A stretch of 64,000 bases of DNA, taken from assembly GCA_963682005.1 (NCBI GenBank), contig OY820914.1:1984001-2048000 (forward strand), written 5' to 3'. Positions within the stretch are counted from its first letter, which is position 1; each line of letters starts with the position of its first letter. A program made the translations under genes and the position numbers. Below the pieces are notes generated by a model that was not told the DNA's origin, did no database searches, and saw only the letters and a program-made list of their open reading frames with translations. This document shows, piece after piece, positions 27,250 to 36,228 of this stretch. Source of the stretch: CAIYUC01 sp963682005 (GTDB lineage: Bacteria > Bacteroidota > Bacteroidia > Bacteroidales > FEN-979).

Positions 27250-28364
27250 TTTCCAAACATATAAATGGTTCCGTCTTCGGCTCCTATGACGATTCCTGCA
27301 GAGGTCACCGCAGGAGTGCTGTATATGGGGGAGCCGATATCATAACTCCAGGTCATGGCCCCGGTTGTGAGGTCGAGGACCCTCACCCTGCCATCGGTTG
27401 ATGCAATGATAACGCTGTTACCTGAAATGACAGGTGATGCATCCACCTTCCCCAATGCCTTGAATGTCCACAGAATGGCCCCGGTCGAAGCATTGAAGCA
27501 ATAAACGGTCTTGTTCTGAGACCCGATGATCACACGATTTCCGGAAATGGCGGGGGAAGAAAGGAATTGACCACCGCCTGTCGTTTTCCAGACCATCTTT
27601 TTCTTTCTCAGGTCGAAACAGAAAAACTCTCCGTCATAATTTCCAAACCAGACCTTGTTTCCACCGATCGACGGAGACGATGCCATATAAGTCCCGATAT
27701 CGACCTTGTCGATCAATTCGCCATTCCCTGTATTGACCAGGTAGAGGTTTCCGTCACACCCGCCGAAAATCGCGATCTTTCCGAATAATGCTGGTGTGCC
27801 GTTGATATAGCTGGCTGTTTCGTATTTCCACCGGTTCTTTCCTGTTGCACCATCGATGCAGTGGAGGTTATAGTCATAGCTGCCTTCAAGGATCCCGAAC
27901 CCCGGATCGTTTTTTGCAAAGATGATATTCGGGGCGCCGGAAACCTGTCCTTCCGTGATGTACTTCCAGATCTCCTTTCCTGTTGACAGGTCCAAGGCGA
28001 ATATGTTGCCTTCAAGCGTTCCGGCCACTACCGAAATCTTTGTCACCAGGGGCGGCGCTTCAATGCTGTTGCCTGCATTGAATTTCCAGAGCAGTTTTCC
28101 TGAACCAGATAATGCATAAAGAAACCCGTCGTTTGACCCGATGAAAATGGTATTGTTGCAAACCACCGCCGAGGATTTGATGGCATCTCCGGTTTTGAAG
28201 GTCCAAAGCAGCTTAAAAGGGGGCGAGATGATTGCTGCTGCGCAACCGGTAAGCTGAGGATCGCCACGGTATCCCGGCCAGCAGTCGGCCCTTCGTTGCT
28301 GGGCCAAGCCTGGGATGACGATTGCCAATAAGGCCAGAAGCAGGTAGGTTTTTTTCACTTTCAT
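27246..28364 (-). CDS. Secreted PQQ-type (BamB-like) beta-propeller protein
   Basis: 372 residues with a cleavable signal peptide (MKVKKTYLLLALLAIVIPGLAQQ). It then consists almost entirely of propeller blades of the pattern G-x-D-G-x-(L/V)-(Y/H)-x-(L/F)-(D/N)-x-x-T/S-G-x-x-x-W, at least seven copies (GSNDGFLYALSGSGKLLWKF, GGCDGNLYLVNTGNGELIDKV). These are tryptophan-docking PQQ-like blades; no evidence of actual PQQ ligands is visible, so I call it a structural or sensory propeller. ATGA overlaps with both neighbours place it firmly in the operon. Confidence 0.88.
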   Translation of the reverse strand: MKVKKTYLLLALLAIVIPGLAQQRRADCWPGYRGDPQLTGCAAAIISPPFKLLWTFKTGDAIKSSAVVCNNTIFIGSNDGFLYALSGSGKLLWKFNAGNSIEAPPLVTKISVVAGTLEGNIFALDLSTGKEIWKYITEGQVSGAPNIIFAKNDPGFGILEGSYDYNLHCIDGATGKNRWKYETASYINGTPALFGKIAIFGGCDGNLYLVNTGNGELIDKVDIGTYMASSPSIGGNKVWFGNYDGEFFCFDLRKKKMVWKTTGGGQFLSSPAISGNRVIIGSQNKTVYCFNASTGAILWTFKALGKVDASPVISGNSVIIASTDGRVRVLDLTTGAMTWSYDIGSPIYSTPAVTSAGIVIGAEDGTIYMFGK

Positions 28365-30022
28365 TCTTTTATATCGTCCTGATCATGAATTTGAAAATGA
28401 CTTATTTTCTCCCAACCATTCCGCGTCATCCGGTATCTGGATTTATATTCCACCCCTTCTTCCTGGTCGAGGAATGAAATCGCGCCGGTCGGACAGCTTT
28501 CGGCGCAGAAAAATGCTGAACGTGCAATCCCTTCCCGGAGTGATTCGCCCAACGGGACACCGATGCGGATATCAAATCCCCGCCCGATGAATGTCAACCC
28601 GAGCTCTTCCTTTTTCTCCGCCGTGATCTCTACGCACAACCCGCATTTGATACACTTTTCCGGTTCATAAACCAGCATTTCGTGACGGACGATCCGTGCC
28701 AGTTTTTTCCTGTCGGGTCCAACATACCGTTTACGGTTTGCATGGTACTGATCAGACAGGATCCGGAGTTTGCAGCTTACAGGTTTACGGCAATCACAAT
28801 GAAGGCACCGGGCCGCTTCGCTCATTGCTTCTTCGGGTGTAAAACCCTCAAGCCAGCCACCGGAAGGTTCAATCCGCTGCCCCATGTGACTTTCCTGGAG
28901 GTATTCTTCCACTTCACCCTGTAAAAGATGCGAAATGGCAGAATGAAAGCTGTACCGGATCCGCTTGGATTTTCCCGTAGTGAGGAAAAGATCCGTTTCA
29001 ACGGCAGCAAGCCTTCCCTGGGCTGCAGATCGCACAGCCATGATTTGGTTTTTTATTACACTTCCGCAACCGAATATTCCCGGGCGTCCAGTGACACAGG
29101 TTTTCGGGTTGAAAAATTTCCCTTCCTCATTCAGGGGCAGGGAGAAAGATTCCAGGGAATATTCAGCAGGATCGCCGGTGGCAAGAATGACGGCATCATG
29201 GCCGGGTATGATCTCTTCCTCAAACCGTTTTGCATCCATTTCCTGCCCGGTCAGAAGAATGATCCCCATCGAAAGCAGGGTGCTGATCTCTGCATCAAGG
29301 ATCTTGCGGGGCAGTTTCTCTTCCGGGATCGAATACCTGAGTGCTCCCCCGGGCAGCTCTTTCCGTTCATAAATTTTGACCAAATATCCAAGCCTCCGGA
29401 GATAAAATGCCGCCGAAAGGCCCGCAGGTCCGGAGCCGATCACCGCTACTTTTTTCCCGTTCTCCTGCATGCCCGGTAAAAGGTTTTTATTCCTCCGTTC
29501 CTCATCCATCGCCGTGAAGCGTTTGAGCAGGCATATGGAAACAGCAGAATCAACCTCCTTCCTGTGACAGGCTTTCTCGCAGGGAGCAGGGCAAATGTAG
29601 CCGAGTATCAGCGGCAATGCAATTTCTTCCCTGACAATCGTAAGCGCTTCCAAAAAATGGCCACCTGCGATCAGGCGGTTCATCAGGGGGATGTTCATAA
29701 AGGCAGGGCAGGAGAGCCTGCATGGGGCTTCACAATCGCCGACATGATCGCTCAGGATCAGTTCCAGTGCTTCACGCCTGACCTCCCGGATCTCCGGTGA
29801 ATGGGTCTGGATCTGCATTCCCTCATTCACCGGCATGGCACAGGATGGGATTATTTTGCCGCTGCTGAGATCTTTGACCAGGCAGACCATGCATGAAGGA
29901 TGGTTTGAATGCCCTTTCATGTAGCACATCGTCGGGATCCGGATGCCCAGGGAATTCGCTGCCTCCAGCACGGTGGTGCCGGGGGAGACGTCGATGGACA
30001 TATTATCGATGGTTATCTTCAT
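28361..30022 (-). CDS. [2Fe-2S]-GltD-type flavoprotein with C-terminal [4Fe-4S] domain (NfnB/StnA-like)
   Basis: 553 residues, cytoplasmic. The N-terminal plant-type [2Fe-2S] domain has Cys33, 44, 47 and 61. A GltD-like N-terminal cluster segment follows (CEAPCRLSC, 97-105, and CPAPCEKAC, 144-152). The FAD-binding GSGPAGLSAA (196-205) starts a glutamate-synthase-beta-like pyridine-nucleotide oxidoreductase fold, and a C-terminal ferredoxin segment has CIKCGLC (457-463) and CAESCPTG (506-513). The layout resembles the flavin subunit of Nfn and of Sporomusa-type Nfn (Stn), which couple NAD(H), NADP(H) and ferredoxin. It lies 2 bases after the HydC-HydB fusion gene, its expected partner. No glutamate synthase large subunit is nearby, so GltD function is unlikely. 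Confidence 0.85.
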   Translation of the reverse strand: MKITIDNMSIDVSPGTTVLEAANSLGIRIPTMCYMKGHSNHPSCMVCLVKDLSSGKIIPSCAMPVNEGMQIQTHSPEIREVRREALELILSDHVGDCEAPCRLSCPAFMNIPLMNRLIAGGHFLEALTIVREEIALPLILGYICPAPCEKACHRKEVDSAVSICLLKRFTAMDEERRNKNLLPGMQENGKKVAVIGSGPAGLSAAFYLRRLGYLVKIYERKELPGGALRYSIPEEKLPRKILDAEISTLLSMGIILLTGQEMDAKRFEEEIIPGHDAVILATGDPAEYSLESFSLPLNEEGKFFNPKTCVTGRPGIFGCGSVIKNQIMAVRSAAQGRLAAVETDLFLTTGKSKRIRYSFHSAISHLLQGEVEEYLQESHMGQRIEPSGGWLEGFTPEEAMSEAARCLHCDCRKPVSCKLRILSDQYHANRKRYVGPDRKKLARIVRHEMLVYEPEKCIKCGLCVEITAEKKEELGLTFIGRGFDIRIGVPLGESLREGIARSAFFCAESCPTGAISFLDQEEGVEYKSRYRMTRNGWEKISHFQIHDQDDIKE

Positions 30023-30024
30023 TG

Positions 30025-32379
30025 TCAGGCTACAATTACAGCATCTTCAGGGCAAACCTGCCGGCAGATGTCACATTTAATGCATTTTTCCTGGTCCACT
30101 TCGTGGAGTTCATAGGGTTTAAACGCGATTGCCCCGGCAGGACAGCGCTGGGCGCAAAGGGTACACCCGATGCATTTCTCAGAAATGGTATACTTTATCA
30201 GTGAAGGGCATTTCCCCGCCGGGCAGCGACGGTTGATATGGGCTTCATATTCATGACGGAAATACCTGAGCGTGGTCAGCACCGGGTTTGGGGCTGTTTT
30301 TCCCAACCCGCAAAGACTGCCTTTCTGCACACTGTGAGCAAGCTGTTCAAGATGGTTCAGGTCGTCGGGAACACCGCGCCCGTTGCGGATCTTCTCAAGA
30401 AGTTCAAGCATTCTGCGTGTACCGATGCGGCAAAAGGTGCACTTGCCACACGATTGTCCCTGGGTGAAGGAAAGAAAATAATGGGCCAGGTCAACCATGC
30501 AATCCCGGTCGTCGAGTACGATCAGCCCGCCGGAACCCATCATGGCGCCGGCAGATGAGAGGGCTTCGAAGTCGATGGGCAGGTCGGCCATTGAAGCAGG
30601 GATACATCCGCCTGAAGGTCCACCGATCTGGACGGCCTTGAATGTCCTGCCTCCCGCAATGCCGCCTCCGATTTCTTCTACAACTTTCCGGATTGTGATC
30701 CCCATCGGGACTTCGATCAGACCGCCACGATTCACTTTTCCTGCAAGTGCGAAAACCTTTGTGCCTTTGCTCCCTGATGTACCGATGGAGGCGAATTGCG
30801 ATGCCTTGTTCCGGATGATCCATGGAACCAGCGAAAGCGTTTCAGTATTATTGATCAGCGTTGGCTTTTCATGCAATCCCCGGATGGCGGGGTAGGGTGG
30901 CCGCAATCGCGGATTTCCCCGCTCGCCCTCAACGGATGCGATCAGCGCTGTTTCTTCTCCGCAGATAAATGCACCTGCCCCTTCAAAAACACGGATGGAA
31001 AACCGGAAAGAAGATTTAAGCACAAAATTTCCCAGGATGCCTTCCCGGACACAGATTCCCAGTGTCTCTTTCACCCGCTGGACTGCCAGGGGGTATTCGG
31101 CCCTGATGTAAAAGATCCCTTCGGATGCACCGGTGGCAAATCCTGCGATAAGCATCCCCTCGATGATCCGGAAAGGATAGGATTCGAGCAGCATCCGGTC
31201 CATGAAGGCCCCCGGATCACCCTCATCCCCGTTACAAATGATATATTTTGAATTTTGTTCCTGGTCACTGACGATCTGCCATTTTTTGCCGGTAGGAAAT
31301 CCTGCGCCCCCGCGTCCCCTGAGGCCGCTGGTGGAGATCTCTGCAATCACCTCCTGTGGACTCATCGATGAAAGACACCATTCAAGGGCAGTGAACCCGC
31401 CATTCTTCCTGTACTCTTCAAGATTTAGTGGAGAGATCTTTCCCCGGTATTCCGTGGCAATGGCCATCTGGGGATCAAGAAAATCGCACAAAGGTGTTTC
31501 GCGCTGATCCTCCTCATACCGTTGGAAGGTGACCGGAGCGCTTTCCTCTACGGCCTTGTCGAACAGGTGATAAACCTTTGTTCTCAGCCGGTCCAGCCTA
31601 CCGGCCGGACGAAAATGGGCCATCACGGCCTCCCGGACATCATCCGGTTTCATTTTTGTGTAGAATATGGAAGGTTCTCCGGGCCGGATGATCTCCATCA
31701 TCGGCACCTGGTTGCAAACGCCCACACATCCAACCTGTTTAACGTCAACATTGATCCTGTTTTTCAGGAGGACCTCATCCAGCATTTGCCTGACTTCTGC
31801 GCTGCCGCTTGCTACGCAGCAGGAGCCAAGACCAAGCCTGATCTCTCCCTGCACCGGGTGATTGTTTGGACCGGGAAGATTTCCTGGGACTGCAGACATT
31901 GAAAATTTTCCGAGGAAATCCTTTAGCAAGGAACCCGCATCTCCGGGTTTTACATGTCCGTAGGTGATGTCATCAACTTTAACAACCGGGGCCAGTGTGC
32001 AGCAGCCGAGACAGGCGACCTTCTCCAGGGTGAATTTTCCTTTTAGATCGGTCAGGTTGCCGTCCTTCAGTCCCAGTTCACGGGTAAAAGCATCATAAAC
32101 GATCATCGCGCCCTTGACATGACAGGCAGTTCCGGTACAGACCCGGATGATATGCTCTCCCGCCGGTTCAAACCGGAATTGGTTGTAAAAGGAAGCTACA
32201 CTTTCGATTCGTGCAGGAGTGATGTCTGTAGATTTACAGATCAGTCTCAATGCTTCACGCGGCAGGAACCGATACTCTTTCTGGATCGCCTGCAGGATCG
32301 GTATGACGGATTCCTTCCCGGTACCGTACTTCAGTACAATATGGTCAACGACTTCCTGTATGTTCTTGCTGTTATTCAT
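30025..32379 (-). CDS. NuoE-NuoF (HydC-HydB) fusion, NADH:ferredoxin-type diaphorase
   Basis: 784 residues. Residues 1-158 are NuoE/HydC-like ([2Fe-2S] ligands C81, C86, C123, C127). Residues 178-258 are a second thioredoxin-like [2Fe-2S] domain (C187/188, C218, C222), as at the N-terminus of HydB. Residues 300-715 are NuoF-like with NADH/FMN motifs GRGGAGFPTG (355-364) and NGDEGDPGAF (383-392), an SLBB region, and [4Fe-4S] ligands C644, C647, C650 and C690. The last 60 residues hold a 2[4Fe-4S] ferredoxin (C736-746, C766-776). HydB and HydC are normally separate genes; here they are one chain. No hydrogenase or formate dehydrogenase subunit follows; the GltD-type protein does, as in Stn. The ATG lies inside copy 1 of a 29-bp repeat. 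Confidence 0.9.
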   Translation of the reverse strand: MNNSKNIQEVVDHIVLKYGTGKESVIPILQAIQKEYRFLPREALRLICKSTDITPARIESVASFYNQFRFEPAGEHIIRVCTGTACHVKGAMIVYDAFTRELGLKDGNLTDLKGKFTLEKVACLGCCTLAPVVKVDDITYGHVKPGDAGSLLKDFLGKFSMSAVPGNLPGPNNHPVQGEIRLGLGSCCVASGSAEVRQMLDEVLLKNRINVDVKQVGCVGVCNQVPMMEIIRPGEPSIFYTKMKPDDVREAVMAHFRPAGRLDRLRTKVYHLFDKAVEESAPVTFQRYEEDQRETPLCDFLDPQMAIATEYRGKISPLNLEEYRKNGGFTALEWCLSSMSPQEVIAEISTSGLRGRGGAGFPTGKKWQIVSDQEQNSKYIICNGDEGDPGAFMDRMLLESYPFRIIEGMLIAGFATGASEGIFYIRAEYPLAVQRVKETLGICVREGILGNFVLKSSFRFSIRVFEGAGAFICGEETALIASVEGERGNPRLRPPYPAIRGLHEKPTLINNTETLSLVPWIIRNKASQFASIGTSGSKGTKVFALAGKVNRGGLIEVPMGITIRKVVEEIGGGIAGGRTFKAVQIGGPSGGCIPASMADLPIDFEALSSAGAMMGSGGLIVLDDRDCMVDLAHYFLSFTQGQSCGKCTFCRIGTRRMLELLEKIRNGRGVPDDLNHLEQLAHSVQKGSLCGLGKTAPNPVLTTLRYFRHEYEAHINRRCPAGKCPSLIKYTISEKCIGCTLCAQRCPAGAIAFKPYELHEVDQEKCIKCDICRQVCPEDAVIVA

Positions 32380-32464
32380 GTTAAGGCCCTTCGGGCCTTT
32401 CGTTATCTTATTTCATATTCTCTGCGCCTCGGCGGTTATTCATGTTAAGGCCCTTCGGGCCTTT
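32372..32464 (-). repeat. Two 29-bp direct repeats, each a GC hairpin plus start codon
   Basis: 32372-32400 and 32436-32464 are identical over 29 bases. On the minus strand each reads AAGGCCC-GAA-GGGCCTT followed by AACATGAATAA. Copy 1 supplies the start codon of the NuoE-NuoF fusion; copy 2 supplies the ATG of an 11-codon ORF (32408-32443). The hairpin ends three bases before the ATG, where a ribosome would bind. Confidence 0.8.
32408..32443 (-). CDS. Possible 11-residue leader ORF
   Basis: This is an ATG-to-TAA ORF of 11 codons (MNNRRGAENMK). Its start context is a duplicate of the start of the NuoE-NuoF gene 64 bases downstream, and its first three residues (MNN) equal those of the real protein. 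It may be a non-functional product of the duplication or a translated leader that affects the downstream gene. There is no similarity to known attenuator peptides. Confidence 0.25.
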   Translation of the reverse strand: MNNRRGAENMK

Positions 32465-32477
32465 TAGCTGTAAATTT

Positions 32478-34289
32478 TTATTTCCCTATGCAAAAAAGAT
32501 TCTTATTTCCCCTGATAAAGATCCTTCCATCCGCGAAAGCCGGTGTACAGACCGAGCCCTCTCCAAGAGGTGATTCCCCGATAATGGACATGGTTTTATC
32601 CGCCCGGAAAATGTGCATCAACCCCTGCTTGTCCATCACGAACAGCTTCCCGTCTGCGATCATCGGAGACGAATAAACGGATCTGTCCAGTTCCTTCACC
32701 CAGTTCTTCTTTCCAGTTGCAGCATCATAGCATACAACCACCCCGTAGCTTGTGACGACGAAGACCATATCCCGGATGGCGACAGGACTCGGTACATCCG
32801 AAAGGTATTCATTGTCTTCCCATGCAACAGACGGTGATTGCCCGAGCTTTATTGCAGCCAGCTTTGAATATTCATTGATGGAAAAGACCATTCCGTTTCC
32901 AAAAGCCAGGGATGGACCGACTTCCCCGGAGATGCAGTCAACCTTCCAAAGCTCTTTTCCCGTTGCAGGGTCATAAGAAGCAACGTAAGGTTCCGATGCC
33001 AGGAGAAGCTCAGAACGGCTACCCGTATTCACGATTACCGGCGAAGCCCAGGATATCTTTACATCACGTGAAGTTTCCCAGGCCTTTTTCCCGGAAACAC
33101 CTTTAAATGCCATCACTTTTCCTGATCCTGCCTGATCATACTGAACGATCAGAAGATCCTGGTACATATTCAATGAGGAGGAATATCCGTAATGATTCTT
33201 CGGGAGGCCGAGGCTCTTGGACCATGTGATCTTCCCCGCCATATCTAACGCTGCAAGGTCGCCATTGGCAAAGATGGCGTAAATCCTGAACCCGTCGGTG
33301 GTCAGCGTCGGGGCTGCCTGGCCTGTCTCTGCATTGACCTTTGGCGCCGGTCCCGGGCTTCCGGGTATCCTGGACAGGTCGGCTGTCCAGGTGATTTTTC
33401 CATCAGATGCATTGATGCAATAGACCACCCGCTGGTTCTCCTTTGCCCCGGAAACAAAAATCTTATCCTTCCAGATAATGGGAGAATTAAATCCCGGGAG
33501 TGGGATCTCCGTTTTCCATCGTATATTTTTTCCGGAAGATCCATCCCATGAAACAGGGATGTTCTTCTGAAAGGCAACTCCGTTTCCACCGGGTCCACGG
33601 AATGAAGTGAAGTTCGAAAGGATCTCCTGTTCTGTCGGAAAAGTCCCGGCAGGATTTGCATTCCCGGGTGCTTCATTTTTCGCAAGAACTGAAGAATCTG
33701 AAAGTACAGAGCCCGGCGCGTTCTGATTGTCCCGGACCTGCCTGATTGAATCGGCTCCTGCAGCGGCTTTTTCAAGAAGTGCAGCTTCGGGAGAAGCAGT
33801 GTTGAGCATCCGGTGGGTGAGCCACGCTAGGACCAGGGTAAACGAAACCAGCACGATTCCGGCGATCACAACCCACCTTTTCCGGGTATTTCGTTGTTCG
33901 ATATAATCAGTTGGTTCAGATCCCGGTAACGAAGGTATTTTCGGGGTGATCAGTTCAAGCGCTTTCATGCAGATGATCATAAGCAGGATCCCTGCAGCAA
34001 GCAGGTAGCCCCCCGTACGGATCTGCCACTGGCTGGTAAAGAATGCTTTCCTGACCAGCAGGTCGATCTGCCGTATCTCCTGCTGCAGGCCGGTATTTCC
34101 CGGGTCCCTGGCAAGTTGTTCATGCAAATGGGCCAATGCCGGGGTGTTCAGCGGGTCTGTACGTTTCAGCTGGATATATGTGGCGATGATCAGGATGCAG
34201 ATCACCAGCGAAAAGATCCCGGTAACTGCAGCAGTCAGCCGCAGGAACCTCACAAGGAGCAGATCGGGGATCTTAATTGTCTTCAGCAT
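32478..34289 (-). CDS. Membrane-anchored PQQ-type beta-propeller protein
   Basis: 603 residues. Three membrane helices (about 11-39, 79-106 and 133-157) precede a low-complexity linker (about 165-215) and a large C-terminal propeller (about 225-603). The propeller opens with FRGPGGNG, the Trp/Arg-Gly-Pro entry signature of PQQ_2-type propellers, followed by blades such as CINASDGKITWTADLS and YDAATGKKNWVKELD. The propeller should face the periplasm. It lies between the NosR-like gene and the NuoE-NuoF gene in the same direction. A role as periplasmic docking or sensing partner is inferred; PQQ itself may not be bound. Confidence 0.85.
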   Translation of the reverse strand: MLKTIKIPDLLLVRFLRLTAAVTGIFSLVICILIIATYIQLKRTDPLNTPALAHLHEQLARDPGNTGLQQEIRQIDLLVRKAFFTSQWQIRTGGYLLAAGILLMIICMKALELITPKIPSLPGSEPTDYIEQRNTRKRWVVIAGIVLVSFTLVLAWLTHRMLNTASPEAALLEKAAAGADSIRQVRDNQNAPGSVLSDSSVLAKNEAPGNANPAGTFPTEQEILSNFTSFRGPGGNGVAFQKNIPVSWDGSSGKNIRWKTEIPLPGFNSPIIWKDKIFVSGAKENQRVVYCINASDGKITWTADLSRIPGSPGPAPKVNAETGQAAPTLTTDGFRIYAIFANGDLAALDMAGKITWSKSLGLPKNHYGYSSSLNMYQDLLIVQYDQAGSGKVMAFKGVSGKKAWETSRDVKISWASPVIVNTGSRSELLLASEPYVASYDPATGKELWKVDCISGEVGPSLAFGNGMVFSINEYSKLAAIKLGQSPSVAWEDNEYLSDVPSPVAIRDMVFVVTSYGVVVCYDAATGKKNWVKELDRSVYSSPMIADGKLFVMDKQGLMHIFRADKTMSIIGESPLGEGSVCTPAFADGRIFIRGNKNLFCIGK

Positions 34290-34311
34290 TTATTCTTAGC
34301 CTTTCTTTTAT

Positions 34312-34359
34312 GTACCCTCCCCGACCTTCGGTCTTCCCCTCCCTACCAGTAGGGAGGGG
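34312..34359. repeat. Intergenic GC-rich hairpin with dispersed 22-nt repeat
   Basis: 34312-34333 (GTACCCTCCCCGACCTT then CGGTC) recurs inverted at 41389-41410 with one mismatch in 22, and as a degenerate copy near 8711-8731. Directly after it, CCCCTCCCTAC (34336-34346) and GTAGGGAGGGG (34349-34359) form a perfect 11-bp dyad. It lies in the 86-base space between the NosR-like gene and the downstream propeller gene and could attenuate transcription there. Confidence 0.55.
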
Positions 34360-34375
34360 ATAAGAGGGGTGGGTA

Positions 34376-35641
34376 TTACGTCGCTTTTACCGGGCAATAA
34401 TCCATGCATTTCCCGCAGCTCAGGCAGGTTCCCCTGTTCGGAACATAATCCGTCCTGTAGGGTGTTCTTACCAGGCCGATCAGCGTAAATCCAAAGACAA
34501 GCCCGATGAATCCGCCAAAGATCCGGCTTCCGGCGAGGAATGACTTTTCAATTCCTTCAACCTCCGTCTTCAGTTGCTGTAACGGAACCCCCGAAGCCCT
34601 GAATGCAGTGATCTCGGGTATTTCAGGTTGGTCATCCGTAGTTTTTTGTTCCTGGATAAGTCTTGCCAATCTTACCTTTGAATTCACCCCGGCCAACGTT
34701 TGGTGCAGTTGTCCGCCTGTCCAAACCCCTCCGATGATCATTAACGGCAGCAGGCATATAAGTAAAATCAGCCTGTTAACCTGTTTCTTTTTTCCGGCCG
34801 GATCTTTTTTGGTTTGCGGGTAATCGATCGCATCATACGGACAGGCATTCTCACACAGCCGGCACTGGATGCATTCCGCCGGGGTAATGGTCATATGTTT
34901 CCAGGAGAACCTGCTCATCCAGTTGAGAATAACTCCGTAAGGACACAAAAACCGGCAATAGGGACGTGCAATGAATATTCCCGAAAGCAGGAGGATCCCC
35001 GCAAAGAGGAACATTCCGAACGAAGCATTCAGCCTGAATATCCCTACAAAAGGATCGTACCGGCAGATGATGAAATCGGTTGCGGTGGCTGCAAATAATA
35101 TAGCCAATCCAAGGTAAAGGAAAGGGATCATCCCCAGGAATGCATTCAGCCAGGCCCCCATGCGCTGGGGTTTGAAGGAGATGAGATCCTGGATGGCCCC
35201 GAACGGACAGACCGCCGCACAGAACGTCCTTCCGAATAATAATGTGAAGATCAGCGGAAGGAGGAAAAAGAGGAGCGCCACCAACGGGATGGTATAAGAA
35301 CCTTCAAACATCCCAAGGGTCACATTTTGTATGGCCCCGATGGAACAGATGCAGCCCTGGCGGTAAAAACCGAAATATACAAGGGCAAACATGGAAAGCC
35401 AGAAAACACCCAGCCGGGAACGTTTTTTCAGGACAAGGTAAGAGGAAAGCGAGAGCGCCAGTATGAGTAGAACAACATCCAGCCACGCGAGGAGTTCCGC
35501 CCGCGGCATCGGAAGAAAAGGTTCAGGGGTGACATAACCGGATTCGAATTCAGGCTTGGGAAACCGCTGTACAGCCATCGCCGGGGAAAGGAATAACCCT
35601 GTCACCATGAAAAGTAAAACGATGGACAGCTTTCGAATCAT
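34376..35641 (-). CDS. NosR/NapH-like polyferredoxin membrane protein
   Basis: 421 residues. A signal-like N-terminus (to AMA) is followed by about six membrane helices between 50 and 395. Conserved cytoplasmic-side cysteine pairs of the NosR/NapH/PceC family are present: CICS (97-100), GRTFCAAVCPFG (138-148), CRYDPFVG (193-200), and RPYCRFLCPYG (226-236). One [4Fe-4S] set is CIQCRLCENACP (257-268) and another is C406, C409, C412, C416. The N-terminal FMN-binding domain of NosR is absent. These proteins pass electrons across the membrane to periplasmic partners. It overlaps the Tat ferredoxin gene by 4 nt, so that is the likely electron acceptor. Confidence 0.88.
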   Translation of the reverse strand: MIRKLSIVLLFMVTGLFLSPAMAVQRFPKPEFESGYVTPEPFLPMPRAELLAWLDVVLLILALSLSSYLVLKKRSRLGVFWLSMFALVYFGFYRQGCICSIGAIQNVTLGMFEGSYTIPLVALLFFLLPLIFTLLFGRTFCAAVCPFGAIQDLISFKPQRMGAWLNAFLGMIPFLYLGLAILFAATATDFIICRYDPFVGIFRLNASFGMFLFAGILLLSGIFIARPYCRFLCPYGVILNWMSRFSWKHMTITPAECIQCRLCENACPYDAIDYPQTKKDPAGKKKQVNRLILLICLLPLMIIGGVWTGGQLHQTLAGVNSKVRLARLIQEQKTTDDQPEIPEITAFRASGVPLQQLKTEVEGIEKSFLAGSRIFGGFIGLVFGFTLIGLVRTPYRTDYVPNRGTCLSCGKCMDYCPVKAT

Positions 35642-36225
35642 ATTTTTTCCTTTCCGAAACCTTTAAGCAGGTAAGGATCCGTCAGCGGAACGCGGCTGAA
35701 CGCATTCGACGGGCAGTTTCGTGCGATCGAGCACTCGTTGCAGTTTTCGCAGAGATGGTGCCTCACCTGCAGCTGGAGCGACCCGTTGCCAAAGGCCCCG
35801 CAACCCTTCACACACTTTCCGCATCCGATGCAGAGTTTTTCATCGATGATGTATTCATAGAAAGGATCTTCAACAAATGTACGTTTTATGGCACTTACCG
35901 GGCAGAGTTGCTTTTCAGCGCCGGTATCGAGCGTTTTGGTGCCGGCTTTAAAGTAGCCGCTGCAAAGGTTGCAATAACCGCACATGGAATAGGCATGGGT
36001 GCATTTCACGGCCGACGGCGATTTTACGCAGTTTGTGGCGCAACGGCCGCACTGGATGCACTTGGCAGGATCGAGCTGCCAGACAAGAATGCCTGACTTC
36101 CGGTTTTTCCCGAAAAATGATCCTCCCTGCCTGAAAAGAAGGTCGCCTGAAATAAGCGCCAGTCCTCCGAAAAGTGTGCCCCGTATGGCAAGGCGGAAAA
36201 AATTCCTGCGGTTATGTTTTTCCAT
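35638..36225 (-). CDS. Tat-exported polyferredoxin (four [4Fe-4S] motifs), NapG-like
   Basis: 195 residues. The N-terminus NRRNFFRLAIRG with a hydrophobic stretch (17-30) is a plausible twin-arginine signal or anchor. Four Cys groups follow: C56-x2-C59-x2-C62-x3-C66; C82, C85, C88 with C108; C132, C135, C138, C142; and C159, C162, C165, C171. A folded iron-sulphur protein exported by Tat and coupled by ATGA overlap to the NosR/NapH-like gene suggests a periplasmic electron carrier fed by that membrane protein. No terminal reductase lies in the cluster. The Tat assignment rests on the RR motif only, since the motif lacks the usual S/T before RR. Confidence 0.85.
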   Translation of the reverse strand: MEKHNRRNFFRLAIRGTLFGGLALISGDLLFRQGGSFFGKNRKSGILVWQLDPAKCIQCGRCATNCVKSPSAVKCTHAYSMCGYCNLCSGYFKAGTKTLDTGAEKQLCPVSAIKRTFVEDPFYEYIIDEKLCIGCGKCVKGCGAFGNGSLQLQVRHHLCENCNECSIARNCPSNAFSRVPLTDPYLLKGFGKEKI

Positions 36226-36228
36226 TTG

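Noticed and set aside
27246..28364. PQQ-dependent alcohol dehydrogenase
   Set aside because: Too short, with propeller blades only; no visible PQQ, calcium or vicinal-disulphide signature of quinoprotein dehydrogenases.
28361..30022. Glutamate synthase small subunit
   Set aside because: GltD-like core is present, but with extra [2Fe-2S] and [4Fe-4S] domains and no large subunit; context points to electron transfer.
30025..32379. Respiratory complex I subunit
   Set aside because: NuoE and NuoF are fused with an extra thioredoxin-like domain and a C-terminal ferredoxin, and no other nuo genes are present; this is the HydB/HydC type.
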